From assembly GCA_029268065.1 (NCBI GenBank), contig JAJUHC010000022.1:1-45510 (forward strand): a DNA stretch of 45,510 bases, in the 5' to 3' direction. Below, piece after piece: positions 32,088 through 39,291 of the stretch (its first letter is position 1; each line of letters starts with the position of its first letter). The DNA comes from Clostridiales bacterium. Lineage in GTDB: Bacteria; Bacillota; Clostridia; Oscillospirales; Oscillospiraceae. Position numbers and translations under genes: made by a program. Below the pieces are notes generated by a model that was not told where the DNA came from, did not search any database, and worked only from the letters and a program-made list of their open reading frames with translations.

Positions 32088-34784
32088 TCATTTTGCCCTG
32101 CCGCCGCCAATGGACTCCCTGATTTTCTTAGTCGTCATCTTCACCTTGCGCTTTAGAACGTGCTTGATTACAACAGGCTTCAGCTTTTCGTAGCTAACGC
32201 CCTCGCCGTTATAGCGCCGCTCAAGGCGGATTGCGTCAAACTTGCACTTTGTAGTGCATTGACCGCAGCCGACGCACAGGTACTGATCCACGATCGTGGC
32301 GCCGCAGCCGAGGCAGCGCTCGGTTTCCTTCTTCAGCTGTTCCTCAGTGAAGCAGCCTCGAACATCGCGGAATTCCTTCCCGGCATTGTGCGCCGTCTCG
32401 GCGGGCTTTTGCCGGGCCATCCTGTCATAGCCGTCGAACAGAACAGCGCTTTTGTCCAGAGCTTTGTACTCGCGTCTGTCGCGTCCTATAAGCAGGCTTT
32501 GGCCTGGCTGCACAAAGCGGTGTATGGATATAGCCGCCTCCTTGCCCTGCGCGATGGCGTCGATCGCGAATTTTGGTCCGGTATATGCGTCGCCTCCGAC
32601 GAATATGTCCGGCTGCGCGGTCTGCAGGGTCACAGGGTCGGCCTTTGCGGTGTTATTGCGGTTCAGCTCAACGGCGCTCCCGCGAAGCAGCTCTCCCCAT
32701 TCGATGGCCTGCCCCACGCTGAGAAGCACGTTTTCTGCCGGCACCGTTATCGTTTCTTGCTCGTCATAAACGGGCATAAAACGTTTTTGTTCATCGTATA
32801 CGGAAAGACACCTTTTGAACTCCACGCCCGCAACCTTGCCGTTTTCAGTAATGATTCTGACCGGTCCCCATCCGTTTTGGATTGAGATCGCCTCCTCCTC
32901 GGCCTCCGCAATCTCCTCCTTAAGGGCCGGCATTTCGCCGCGGCTCTCAAGACAGTACATGGAAACCAGAGCTCCGTCGCTCACGCGGGCGGCCGCGCGC
33001 GCCACGTCGATAGCCACGTTTCCGCCTCCTATGACAACAACGGCGCCAGAAAGCCGCAGCTTCTCACCCAGGTTGATGCGTCTCAGAAAATCGACTCCGG
33101 TATCCACGCCCTCCGCGTCCTCGCCCGGGATTCCTATGCGGCGGCCCGACTGCGCCCCAACCGCGAGGTAAAAGGCCTCATAGCCCTGCGAGCGCAGCTC
33201 GTCCAGAGTCAGGTCCCTTCCAACCTCGATACCGGTTTTGATTTCGACGCCGATTTTACGGAGTATCTCTATCTCGGCTTTCACCACGTCCTTTTCAAGT
33301 CTGAACGCGGGAATTCCGAGCATGAGCATTCCGCCGGGCTTCTGCTGCTTTTCGAACACGGTAACCCGGTAGCCCTCTGAGGCCAGATAGTATGCGCAGG
33401 AAAGTCCTGAAGGCCCCGCCCCTATCACGGCTATTTTTTTGCCGTAATCGTGACGTATTTTGGGTATGTAGCGATGCTGAGAATTCAAATCCTGCTCCGC
33501 GATGAACTTTTTGATATCGTCAATCGCCACGGGCTCGTCTATGTTCCCCCGCGTACAGGCGGATTCGCAGCCGTGGGGGCAGATTCGCCCGCACACTGCG
33601 GGGAACGGGTTATTCTTTTTAATCAGCTCCAGCGCCTCGGTATATCGTCCCTGTGACGCAAGCTTAATGTAGCCCTGAATGCCTATATGGGCCGGGCACT
33701 CGGTCTTGCAGGGGCTTGTGCCGGTTTCAACAACGTCCTTTCGGTTAAACCTGTAATCCGCGTTCCACTTGTCCGGCGTCCATTCGGTATCGCGCGGGGT
33801 AACCGTAGTCGTAATATCCTCTACCACCGGCTTGCTTGAGCAGATCTTCTGCCCCAGGCGCGCGGCGTTTACCGGACAATGCTCCACACATTCGCCGCAG
33901 GCGACGCACTTGTCCTTGTCAACCTGCGCCACATAATTTGAGCGCACCATATCAACGTTGAGAAACATCTCGGCCGTGCGAAGCGACAGGCATGAGCATC
34001 CGCAGCAGTTGCATATAGCGTGGGTCTTGCCGGAGCCGTCCAGATTTGGAATCTGGTGAATCAGACCGTTCTCCTCGGCTCTATGTATGATTTCAAAGGC
34101 TTCATCCCTGGTGATTGCCCTGCCTCGGCCAGTACGGATGTAGTATTCGGCCGCGTGACCCATCTGGATGCACATATCCTCCTTCAGATGCCCGCAGCCC
34201 TCCCCCATGGCCTCGCGAACGGTGCGGCAGGCGCAGTCCGAAACGGAGAAAACGGTGTTGTCGTTCAAATATTTTGAAACCTCCTCATAGGAAGCCCTGC
34301 GCGATTCACCGTCAATTGCGCTCTCAATCGGAATGACGCGCATAAGCCCAACCCCCACGGGAAGCATGCCGGCTGTTTTCGCGCCGCGAACACGTCCGTA
34401 TTCCTCAAACGCCTCCGCGATCTGGGGATACTTTCGCACATTCGCAAGGTTGTTGGTCATCATTTCCATGATCCCCGGCACCCAGGTATCGTACCAGAAC
34501 TTGTCCACGCCCTCCTTTGTGTTGACAAAGCAGACGCCGGCGTCGGCAAGCTCCATCAGCAGGCGGGTAGTAAGCTCCAGAGGCTTTCCGCAGAGCTTTG
34601 ACACCTCCTCGGCGCTTTTGGGCACCCTGAAATCAAGGCAAAGCGCAACCTCCGCCATCTCGTCAGTAACCACCGGCTCCAGAATTTTGTATTCCGGATC
34701 CTTCTCCGTAAACGCACCCTTTGAGCCCGGCTTTTTATTGCTCACCTTGTTGGCAAATTCCAGGACCTTTTTCTTAACTGCCAT
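32088..34784 (-). CDS. Multi-cluster Fe-S flavoprotein, GltD-like
   Basis: This 898-residue oxidoreductase has several parts. Residues 30-270 hold a winged-helix-like part and cysteine groups (184-205, and CNCCGCSC at 258-265). A ferredoxin motif CVACGECVEHCP lies at 293-304. The GltD-like adrenodoxin-reductase core follows, with Fe-S cysteines at about 359-410 (CKTECP, CGRICPHGCESAC), the FAD site GAGPSG at 455-460 and a second dinucleotide site VIGGGNVA near 590. A C-terminal bicluster domain has CLGCG and CVGCGQCTTKC. It probably passes electrons between NAD(P)H and a ferredoxin or an unknown partner. It is set between hypB and hypA, so it may serve a nickel enzyme. AAGGGGG precedes the ATG. 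Confidence 0.9.
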   Translation of the reverse strand: MAVKKKVLEFANKVSNKKPGSKGAFTEKDPEYKILEPVVTDEMAEVALCLDFRVPKSAEEVSKLCGKPLELTTRLLMELADAGVCFVNTKEGVDKFWYDTWVPGIMEMMTNNLANVRKYPQIAEAFEEYGRVRGAKTAGMLPVGVGLMRVIPIESAIDGESRRASYEEVSKYLNDNTVFSVSDCACRTVREAMGEGCGHLKEDMCIQMGHAAEYYIRTGRGRAITRDEAFEIIHRAEENGLIHQIPNLDGSGKTHAICNCCGCSCLSLRTAEMFLNVDMVRSNYVAQVDKDKCVACGECVEHCPVNAARLGQKICSSKPVVEDITTTVTPRDTEWTPDKWNADYRFNRKDVVETGTSPCKTECPAHIGIQGYIKLASQGRYTEALELIKKNNPFPAVCGRICPHGCESACTRGNIDEPVAIDDIKKFIAEQDLNSQHRYIPKIRHDYGKKIAVIGAGPSGLSCAYYLASEGYRVTVFEKQQKPGGMLMLGIPAFRLEKDVVKAEIEILRKIGVEIKTGIEVGRDLTLDELRSQGYEAFYLAVGAQSGRRIGIPGEDAEGVDTGVDFLRRINLGEKLRLSGAVVVIGGGNVAIDVARAAARVSDGALVSMYCLESRGEMPALKEEIAEAEEEAISIQNGWGPVRIITENGKVAGVEFKRCLSVYDEQKRFMPVYDEQETITVPAENVLLSVGQAIEWGELLRGSAVELNRNNTAKADPVTLQTAQPDIFVGGDAYTGPKFAIDAIAQGKEAAISIHRFVQPGQSLLIGRDRREYKALDKSAVLFDGYDRMARQKPAETAHNAGKEFRDVRGCFTEEQLKKETERCLGCGATIVDQYLCVGCGQCTTKCKFDAIRLERRYNGEGVSYEKLKPVVIKHVLKRKVKMTTKKIRESIGGGRAK

Positions 34785-34823
34785 ATCGTTGCCCCCTTCG
34801 TTTAAATCTGATTATAAAAAACG

Positions 34824-35495
34824 CTATTCGCCGCGCCACTGACGCACCGACGCGCGCAGCCAATCTGCCCATTCGCCTATCCCCTCTCCGGTTTTAGCCG
34901 AGACAGGTATAATTCTGATGTCCGGATTAATCTTTCTCGCACGCTGCGCGCAGGCCTCAAAATCAAAGTCGAATATCCCCGCCGCGTCTATTTTATTAAT
35001 AATCAGCACGTCCGAAACCGAGAACATCAGCGGATACTTCAGCGGCTTGTCGTCTCCTTCGGGTACGCTCAAAATCATTGCGTTTCTGGACGCGCCGGTA
35101 TCGAACTCCGCGGGACAGACCAGATTGCCCACATTTTCGAGGATGACGAGGTCCATGTCGTCGGTTCCCAAGCCTTCGAGCCCCTGCTTGGTCATCTCCG
35201 CGTCAAGGTGGCACATACCTCCGGTGTGGAGCTGAATCACCTTTGCGCCGGTTTTCGAGATCGTTTTCGCGTCGACGTCTGAATCGATATCGGCCTCCAT
35301 GACGCCGATGCGCATTTCGTTTCCGAGCGTCTCTATGGTCCTGGTCAGCAGCGTGGTTTTCCCCGCTCCCGGAGATGCCATCAGATTAAGCAAAAAGACT
35401 TTTTTGCGGCGCAGCGCTTCCCGAAGCCGCTCCGCCTCACGGTCATTGTCGGCGAAAACGCTTTCCTTGATTTCCAACACTTTAAACGAATCCAT
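34824..35495 (-). CDS. hypB: Hydrogenase nickel incorporation GTPase HypB
   Basis: This 223-residue SIMIBI-class GTPase loads nickel together with HypA. The P-loop ASPGAGKTT lies at residues 40-48, and EADIDSD and ENVGNLVCPAEFD carry the switch and metal residues (C95-H96 and C127 at the dimer metal site). INKID gives guanine specificity. The N-terminal nickel-storing CxxCGC and His-rich stretches found in some HypB are absent. The ATG at 35495 is taken from the family start; the longer reading is basic and unconserved. It is the first gene of the operon, after a promoter and a GntR-type operator. Confidence 0.95.
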   Translation of the reverse strand: MDSFKVLEIKESVFADNDREAERLREALRRKKVFLLNLMASPGAGKTTLLTRTIETLGNEMRIGVMEADIDSDVDAKTISKTGAKVIQLHTGGMCHLDAEMTKQGLEGLGTDDMDLVILENVGNLVCPAEFDTGASRNAMILSVPEGDDKPLKYPLMFSVSDVLIINKIDAAGIFDFDFEACAQRARKINPDIRIIPVSAKTGEGIGEWADWLRASVRQWRGE

Positions 35496-35572
35496 TTCAA
35501 TACAGCCTCTCCTTATACTTGCGGCACGACGTTTACGACAGTCCGATATCCGCATGTTATCATTCCACGCTC

Positions 35573-35583
35573 TGGTTATACCA
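35573..35583. promoter_or_regulatory. FadR/GntR-type operator candidate, hypB side
   Basis: TGGTTATACCA has the TGGTnnnACCA form bound by FadR-subfamily regulators. It lies about 20-30 bp after the predicted hypB transcription start. The identical 11-mer recurs at 35720-35730. Confidence 0.75.
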
Positions 35584-35608
35584 CAATGAATGTGTTTATA
35601 TCAATAAA

Positions 35609-35637
35609 AATTTATCATCTATTACATAAAGTGTCAA
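35609..35637 (-). promoter_or_regulatory. Promoter of the hypB operon
   Basis: On the minus strand TTGACA (35637-35632) and TAAATT (35614-35609) are 17 bp apart. Confidence 0.75.
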
Positions 35638-35678
35638 GCAAAAGCGCAATTATTCGTAATTCAATACAATTTTTATGC

Positions 35679-35707
35679 TTGATTTTTATAGTAATAACCT
35701 ATATAAT
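35679..35707 (+). promoter_or_regulatory. Promoter of the GntR regulator gene
   Basis: TTGATT (35679-35684) and TATAAT (35702-35707) are 17 bp apart. Confidence 0.8.
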
Positions 35708-35719
35708 AAATCTGGTATG

Positions 35720-35730
35720 TGGTTATACCA
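35720..35730. promoter_or_regulatory. FadR/GntR-type operator candidate, regulator side
   Basis: A second exact TGGTTATACCA, about 6-16 bp after the predicted start of the regulator transcript and 147 bp from the first. This suggests autorepression. Confidence 0.75.
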
Positions 35731-35756
35731 ATATCAATTCAAAGGGAATGAATGAA

Positions 35757-36464
35757 ATGGAATTTTCAAAGCTGAGCGCACCGACCCTCAAGGAGCTTTT
35801 TATAAACGAAGTCGAGGCCAGGATTTTGTCCGGAGCGCTCCCCATAGGCTCCCGCCTGCCGTCGGAGCGTGAACTGGCCGAATCCATGCAGGTGAGCCGC
35901 GCCGTCGTCAACGGCGGGATAACGGAGCTTGCGCGCAAAGGCTTTCTCACCGTGAAGCCCCGCGTAGGGGTATTCATCGCCGATTACCGGAGGAACGGAA
36001 CTGTCGAAACCCTGCTGTCCATTATGAATTACAACCGGGGACAGCTCAGGCGGGAGGAGGTGCGTTCGATACTCGAAATAAAAATGGTCTTGGACCGCCT
36101 GGCGGCGCAGCTCGTGATTCCCAAGCTCACCGAGGATGAGCTGAACACCCTGAAAGGCCATCTGAAGGAGCTTGCGGGATGCGAAAACACGGTTAAGGCC
36201 GCCGCTGCGGTATTCGAGTTTTATCACGAGCTCGCCCTTATCAGCGGCAACACCCTGCTGCCGCTGATTTACTGTTCCTTCCGGGCGCCAGTCCTGAGTC
36301 TCTGGGAACGCTACGGACGCAAATATGGCCTCGAAGCAGTCTACTCAGCCGCGGATAAACTGCTTCGGGCCATTGAGGAGAGGGATGTGGCGGCGGCGAT
36401 CAGTTACATCGAGAGCACCGTCGGCGACGCAATCAGCGGAGCAAGGGAAATATATGAGGGTTGA
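35757..36464 (+). CDS. GntR-family (FadR subfamily) regulator
   Basis: This 235-residue regulator has a GntR winged helix in residues 1-75 (PIGSRLPSERELAESMQVSRAVV and GVFIAD) and an all-helical FadR-like effector domain from about 85, typical for carboxylate ligands. I use the ATG at 35757 because AAAGGG lies 10 nt upstream; an ATG at 35748 is too close to that site. It is divergent from the hypB operon. The two TGGTTATACCA sites suggest it represses itself and the nickel operon. The inducer is unknown. Confidence 0.9.
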   Translation: MEFSKLSAPTLKELFINEVEARILSGALPIGSRLPSERELAESMQVSRAVVNGGITELARKGFLTVKPRVGVFIADYRRNGTVETLLSIMNYNRGQLRREEVRSILEIKMVLDRLAAQLVIPKLTEDELNTLKGHLKELAGCENTVKAAAAVFEFYHELALISGNTLLPLIYCSFRAPVLSLWERYGRKYGLEAVYSAADKLLRAIEERDVAAAISYIESTVGDAISGAREIYEG

Positions 36465-36541
36465 ATCAATGCCTGACGAATGAGAGAATAATTGAGTAAA
36501 GCCTTTTGCCTCCGCAGGCTATCTTTGAGACGCATTCCATT

Positions 36542-37087
36542 TCATGCGGGGGAACGCAGCTTTTTTGTCTGCCGCTTTATCTTGTCGATCGCCCAGTCAT
36601 AGTGGCTGCTCGTCGCGCTGACACAATAGCTGCCGATACTGGTTGTGCCGCTCCACTTAAAATGCTGTTTCTCAAACAGCTCCTCATTGGAAAAGCCTTC
36701 GATGAGCGCAAGAACATCCTTATGGCTTTGCAGCAGCATTTTCTTTGCAGCCTCATACGGTGTGGATTGATGCTTCTTCCAAAACACCATGTTCATGTCG
36801 CCGTATGTTTTCCAGTTGTACGGCTCGGGCAGAAAAGGAATATGATTGCCACTCTGATTTGATGTAACCCAATTCAGCAAGAGCTGATGCCACTCGTACA
36901 AATGGATAAGGATATCGCGCAGATTCTTATCACGCTTCCAGTGGGCCCCCTTATCCTTTGGGTCGTCGCCAAATTCTAAAGGCATGCTCAGCTCATCTTC
37001 CGTCATGCTTCCGATGAGAGCCCACATTTTATCAAACCGCTCGTTTGAGGCAGCAATTAAATCTGTTTTTGTTGCCGGTCTCGGCAT
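36542..37087 (-). CDS. ClbS/DfsB-family (DUF1706) protein
   Basis: This 181-residue four-helix-bundle protein of the ClbS/DfsB (DUF1706) family is recognised by MPRPATKTDLIAASNERFDK, DILIHLYEWHQLL and the YNWKTYGDMN stretch. The family belongs to the DinB-like fold and includes the colibactin self-protection protein ClbS; most members have unknown roles. It is the second gene of an operon after the DUF3788 gene (start 37087, one base before the DUF3788 stop region). The operon shares its promoter block with the WYL regulator gene. Confidence 0.88.
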   Translation of the reverse strand: MPRPATKTDLIAASNERFDKMWALIGSMTEDELSMPLEFGDDPKDKGAHWKRDKNLRDILIHLYEWHQLLLNWVTSNQSGNHIPFLPEPYNWKTYGDMNMVFWKKHQSTPYEAAKKMLLQSHKDVLALIEGFSNEELFEKQHFKWSGTTSIGSYCVSATSSHYDWAIDKIKRQTKKLRSPA

Positions 37088-37088
37088 G

Positions 37089-37523
37089 CTATTTCACTCC
37101 TCTTATTTTATGTCGTATCCGGACAAGGCGCCTGACATCATCGAGCACCTGTTCGTCTGTTACATGGATCATCAGCCAGCGCGCCCCCATCACCCTGGCC
37201 GCGGTTCTCATCAGCTCTTGCACATGATTTGTAAAGGTCGGCGCAAGAAGCTCCGCTTCAGCTTCCTCCTTAGAGCCTACGGTGACCAGCGCGATAAAAA
37301 AACCGGACATCGGATAGAGAGTGCAAAGCGAACGCCCCCCTTTCTTATATTTTACATTCCACCCCGGCTGAGCGCTGCATCCGCTGTATTCATAGCTTGG
37401 CTGTACGCCATAGTTTTCACGCAAAAAATCATTCAGGCTCGCCCATAACGGTGTCGCTATGTATTCGGCGATCTGCGTCTCACTCGGCCGCTTGTCCGCG
37501 CCAAAAAGCCCTGCCCATTCCAT
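37089..37523 (-). CDS. DUF3788 family protein
   Basis: This 144-residue cytoplasmic protein of the DUF3788 family has YSGCSAQPGWNVKYKKGGRS and CTLYPMSGFFIALVTVG as typical stretches. Its function is unknown. The ATG at 37523 is preceded by AAAGGAG at a 9-nt distance, so a longer reading to 37631 that runs through the promoter is rejected. It is followed almost without a gap by the DfsB-like gene, and preceded by a promoter like that of the WYL regulator. Confidence 0.85.
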   Translation of the reverse strand: MEWAGLFGADKRPSETQIAEYIATPLWASLNDFLRENYGVQPSYEYSGCSAQPGWNVKYKKGGRSLCTLYPMSGFFIALVTVGSKEEAEAELLAPTFTNHVQELMRTAARVMGARWLMIHVTDEQVLDDVRRLVRIRHKIRGVK

Positions 37524-37536
37524 TCTCATCAACTCC

Positions 37537-37588
37537 TTTTTTAAGTATAACATTATAAGATGACAACATTGTGTCATGTTATAATTTC
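37537..37588 (-). promoter_or_regulatory. Promoter block shared with the WYL gene (DUF3788-dfsB side)
   Basis: On the minus strand the block reads AAATTATA, then ACATGACA, TTGTC and, 12 nt later, TATACTTAA. The same elements at the same spacing occur upstream of the WYL gene (38476-38528). It includes the inverted repeat ATGACA-N6-TGTCAT (37560-37577). The -35 box is poor, as expected for an activated promoter. Confidence 0.65.
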
Positions 37589-38461
37589 CTGCTGAATTTT
37601 TTCCTTCAAATGCTCCGGGCTGATGATGCAAACATCTTTGCCCAATGATCTTAAAAAGCCGTACAGCCAGTTATCCTCCGGCAGTCTTGCCGTTACGCGA
37701 AGCCAGCCGTTGTCGCATTTTTCAATGCAGCCTTCATCAAATTCATCATAGGCTCGATAGGCAGCCTTCGGCGATAAAGCGATGGTGAGCGCTATGAGCG
37801 AATCCGATTCCGCTTGCGGGACCTCGATGGGCGGAGGAGAATAGCTGCTTTCGTCAAAGCTTTCATTTGTCATGCTTACATCCAATATGCGGTTTATCTT
37901 GAATATCCTATAATCCTGCCTGACGGTGCAGAACGCTTGCAGGTACCATGCTTTTGACTTGAATATCAGCTTAAGCGGATGCACTTTGCGTTCACTTTCT
38001 TCACCATATGAACTGACATAACGGAAAGAAATCGCGCGTTTCCCCAAGATGGCATTTTTCAGGATTTCAAACTTGCGCTTATCCGAATCGCCGCTGCCCC
38101 AGCGGGAAAAATCAACTTCAATCCAGTTTGCATTCGTCCTGTCGAAAAGATTCTGCAGCTTGTTCAAAACGCGCTTTGTGTCAACGGTGTTCGTGGCTGA
38201 CAGGCCTTGAAGCGCAAAGAGGATCTGATTTTTGTCATCTTCGCTGAGAACGGCTTTGTTCAATAGAAAGCTGTCCATAATCGAAATGCCGCCGCCCTTG
38301 CCTTGCGCGGTATATACAGGGATTCCTGCCGCTGTCAGGGCGTCGATATCTCGAAGAATCGTTCGCTTTGAAACCTCAAAATGCTCGGCAAGTTCCTGTG
38401 CCGACATTTTCTTCTTATTGATCAGCAAGTATATAATCTCAAATAGCCGGCCTGTTTGCAC
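37574..38461 (-). CDS. WYL-domain transcriptional regulator (YafY-like)
   Basis: This 295-residue regulator has an HTH_11-type winged helix in residues 1-60 (SAQELAEHFEVSKRTILRDIDAL) and a WYL domain in the middle (about 135-215, with AISFRYVSSYGEES and KAWYLQAFC), plus a C-terminal WCX extension. WYL domains sense nucleic acids or small ligands. The start is GTG with GGGGAG upstream. Its gene and the DUF3788-dfsB operon that follows share a promoter block, so it probably controls both. Confidence 0.9.
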   Translation of the reverse strand: MQTGRLFEIIYLLINKKKMSAQELAEHFEVSKRTILRDIDALTAAGIPVYTAQGKGGGISIMDSFLLNKAVLSEDDKNQILFALQGLSATNTVDTKRVLNKLQNLFDRTNANWIEVDFSRWGSGDSDKRKFEILKNAILGKRAISFRYVSSYGEESERKVHPLKLIFKSKAWYLQAFCTVRQDYRIFKINRILDVSMTNESFDESSYSPPPIEVPQAESDSLIALTIALSPKAAYRAYDEFDEGCIEKCDNGWLRVTARLPEDNWLYGFLRSLGKDVCIISPEHLKEKIQQEIIT

Positions 38462-38475
38462 TTCATCTCCCCCTC

Positions 38476-38528
38476 GTCCTTAAGTATACCACCAAAACAC
38501 GACAATGACATGTCCTGTTATATAATTT
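38476..38528 (-). promoter_or_regulatory. Promoter block of the WYL regulator gene
   Basis: On the minus strand this block reads AAATTATATA, ACAGGACA, TTGTC and, 12 nt later, TATACTTAA, matching the block in front of the DUF3788 gene. The conserved parts are the likely operator of the WYL protein. Confidence 0.65.
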
Positions 38529-38563
38529 ATTATTTTTTCTGATTTTTTACCTCAGTTTAACGA

Positions 38564-38608
38564 ACAAAAAATCAACCGTCCGAATCAGCCGAACGATTGA
38601 TTTTTTGT
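38564..38608. terminator. Bidirectional terminator
   Basis: A 12-bp stem (ACAAAAAATCAA and TTGATTTTTTGT) with an inner CGT/ACG pair and A/T-rich arms on both sides, between the spore-protein and WYL genes. No gene is visible in the rest of 38462-38751; another hairpin (ACCGGACGGC / GCCGTCCGGT) lies at about 38702-38731. Confidence 0.75.
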
Positions 38609-38751
38609 GGATCATGCCGTCTGTCCTAAGCTCTGACGCCGCACCCTTGCTTTTCCGTTATGCCAAAAAGCGCCTTCCAGGCGTGCCTCCGTGACAAGCT
38701 GACCGGACGGCGCCTTTCGGTGCCGTCCGGTTAATGACTGTTTCACAATGC

Positions 38752-38946
38752 TTACTTGAGGCCGTTTTCGTAGCTCTCAATCATCTTTTTTACCATCTGG
38801 CCGCCGATGCTGCCAGCCTGCTTGGATGTGAGGTCGCCGTTATATCCCTGCTTGAGGCTTACGCCGACCTGGCTTGCGGCCTCCATCTTGAATTTATCCA
38901 AAGCTGCACGCGCGTTGGGAACAAGAGCCTGATTGTTTCTTGCCAT
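38752..38946 (-). CDS. Alpha/beta-type small acid-soluble spore protein
   Basis: This 64-residue protein coats and protects spore DNA. It has the family motifs MEAASQVGV (with the germination-protease cleavage region, here degenerate) and NGDLTSKQAGSIGGQMVKKMIE. The ATG at 38946 has AAGGAG 10 nt upstream. It indicates that the organism forms endospores. A forespore promoter (sigma-G) is expected upstream, but I could not define one with confidence. Confidence 0.95.
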   Translation of the reverse strand: MARNNQALVPNARAALDKFKMEAASQVGVSLKQGYNGDLTSKQAGSIGGQMVKKMIESYENGLK

Positions 38947-39205
38947 CTTCAATTAACTCCTTGAATATAAATTAGTTTTATATATTGGGGGTCTCCCTTT
39001 TATAGCTTTGCCGCAAAAAAAGCTTATATTCAAGTAAATTATGTGCTTTCTTGAAGGCAATTCCAAGGTCTTTTCCGTCGCCATAGTTTTCATTTATATC
39101 TTTTACTCCGATGAACGGAATTAAGCATAAAGCTGTGATTTTACATTTTTTTCAAGCGTTTTGAACATGTTGTCTGTAAAATATAGGTTTAAGAGTGCGG
39201 CTGTC
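38947..39205. other. Intergenic region between spore protein and polysaccharide operon
   Basis: AT-rich and without a credible gene. It carries the upstream region of the spore-protein gene. No known RNA motif was recognised. Confidence 0.5.
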
Positions 39206-39234
39206 TTGCATTTTGCGACAAAATGATATATAAT
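39206..39234 (+). promoter_or_regulatory. Promoter of the polysaccharide operon
   Basis: TTGCAT (39206-39211) and TATAAT (39229-39234) are 17 bp apart, about 58 bp before the start codon of the first gene. Confidence 0.8.
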
Positions 39235-39291
39235 TATGCGGTTAGAATGTATTTTTATGGTAATAATTCGCGACTCAGGGGGAATCGGCAG

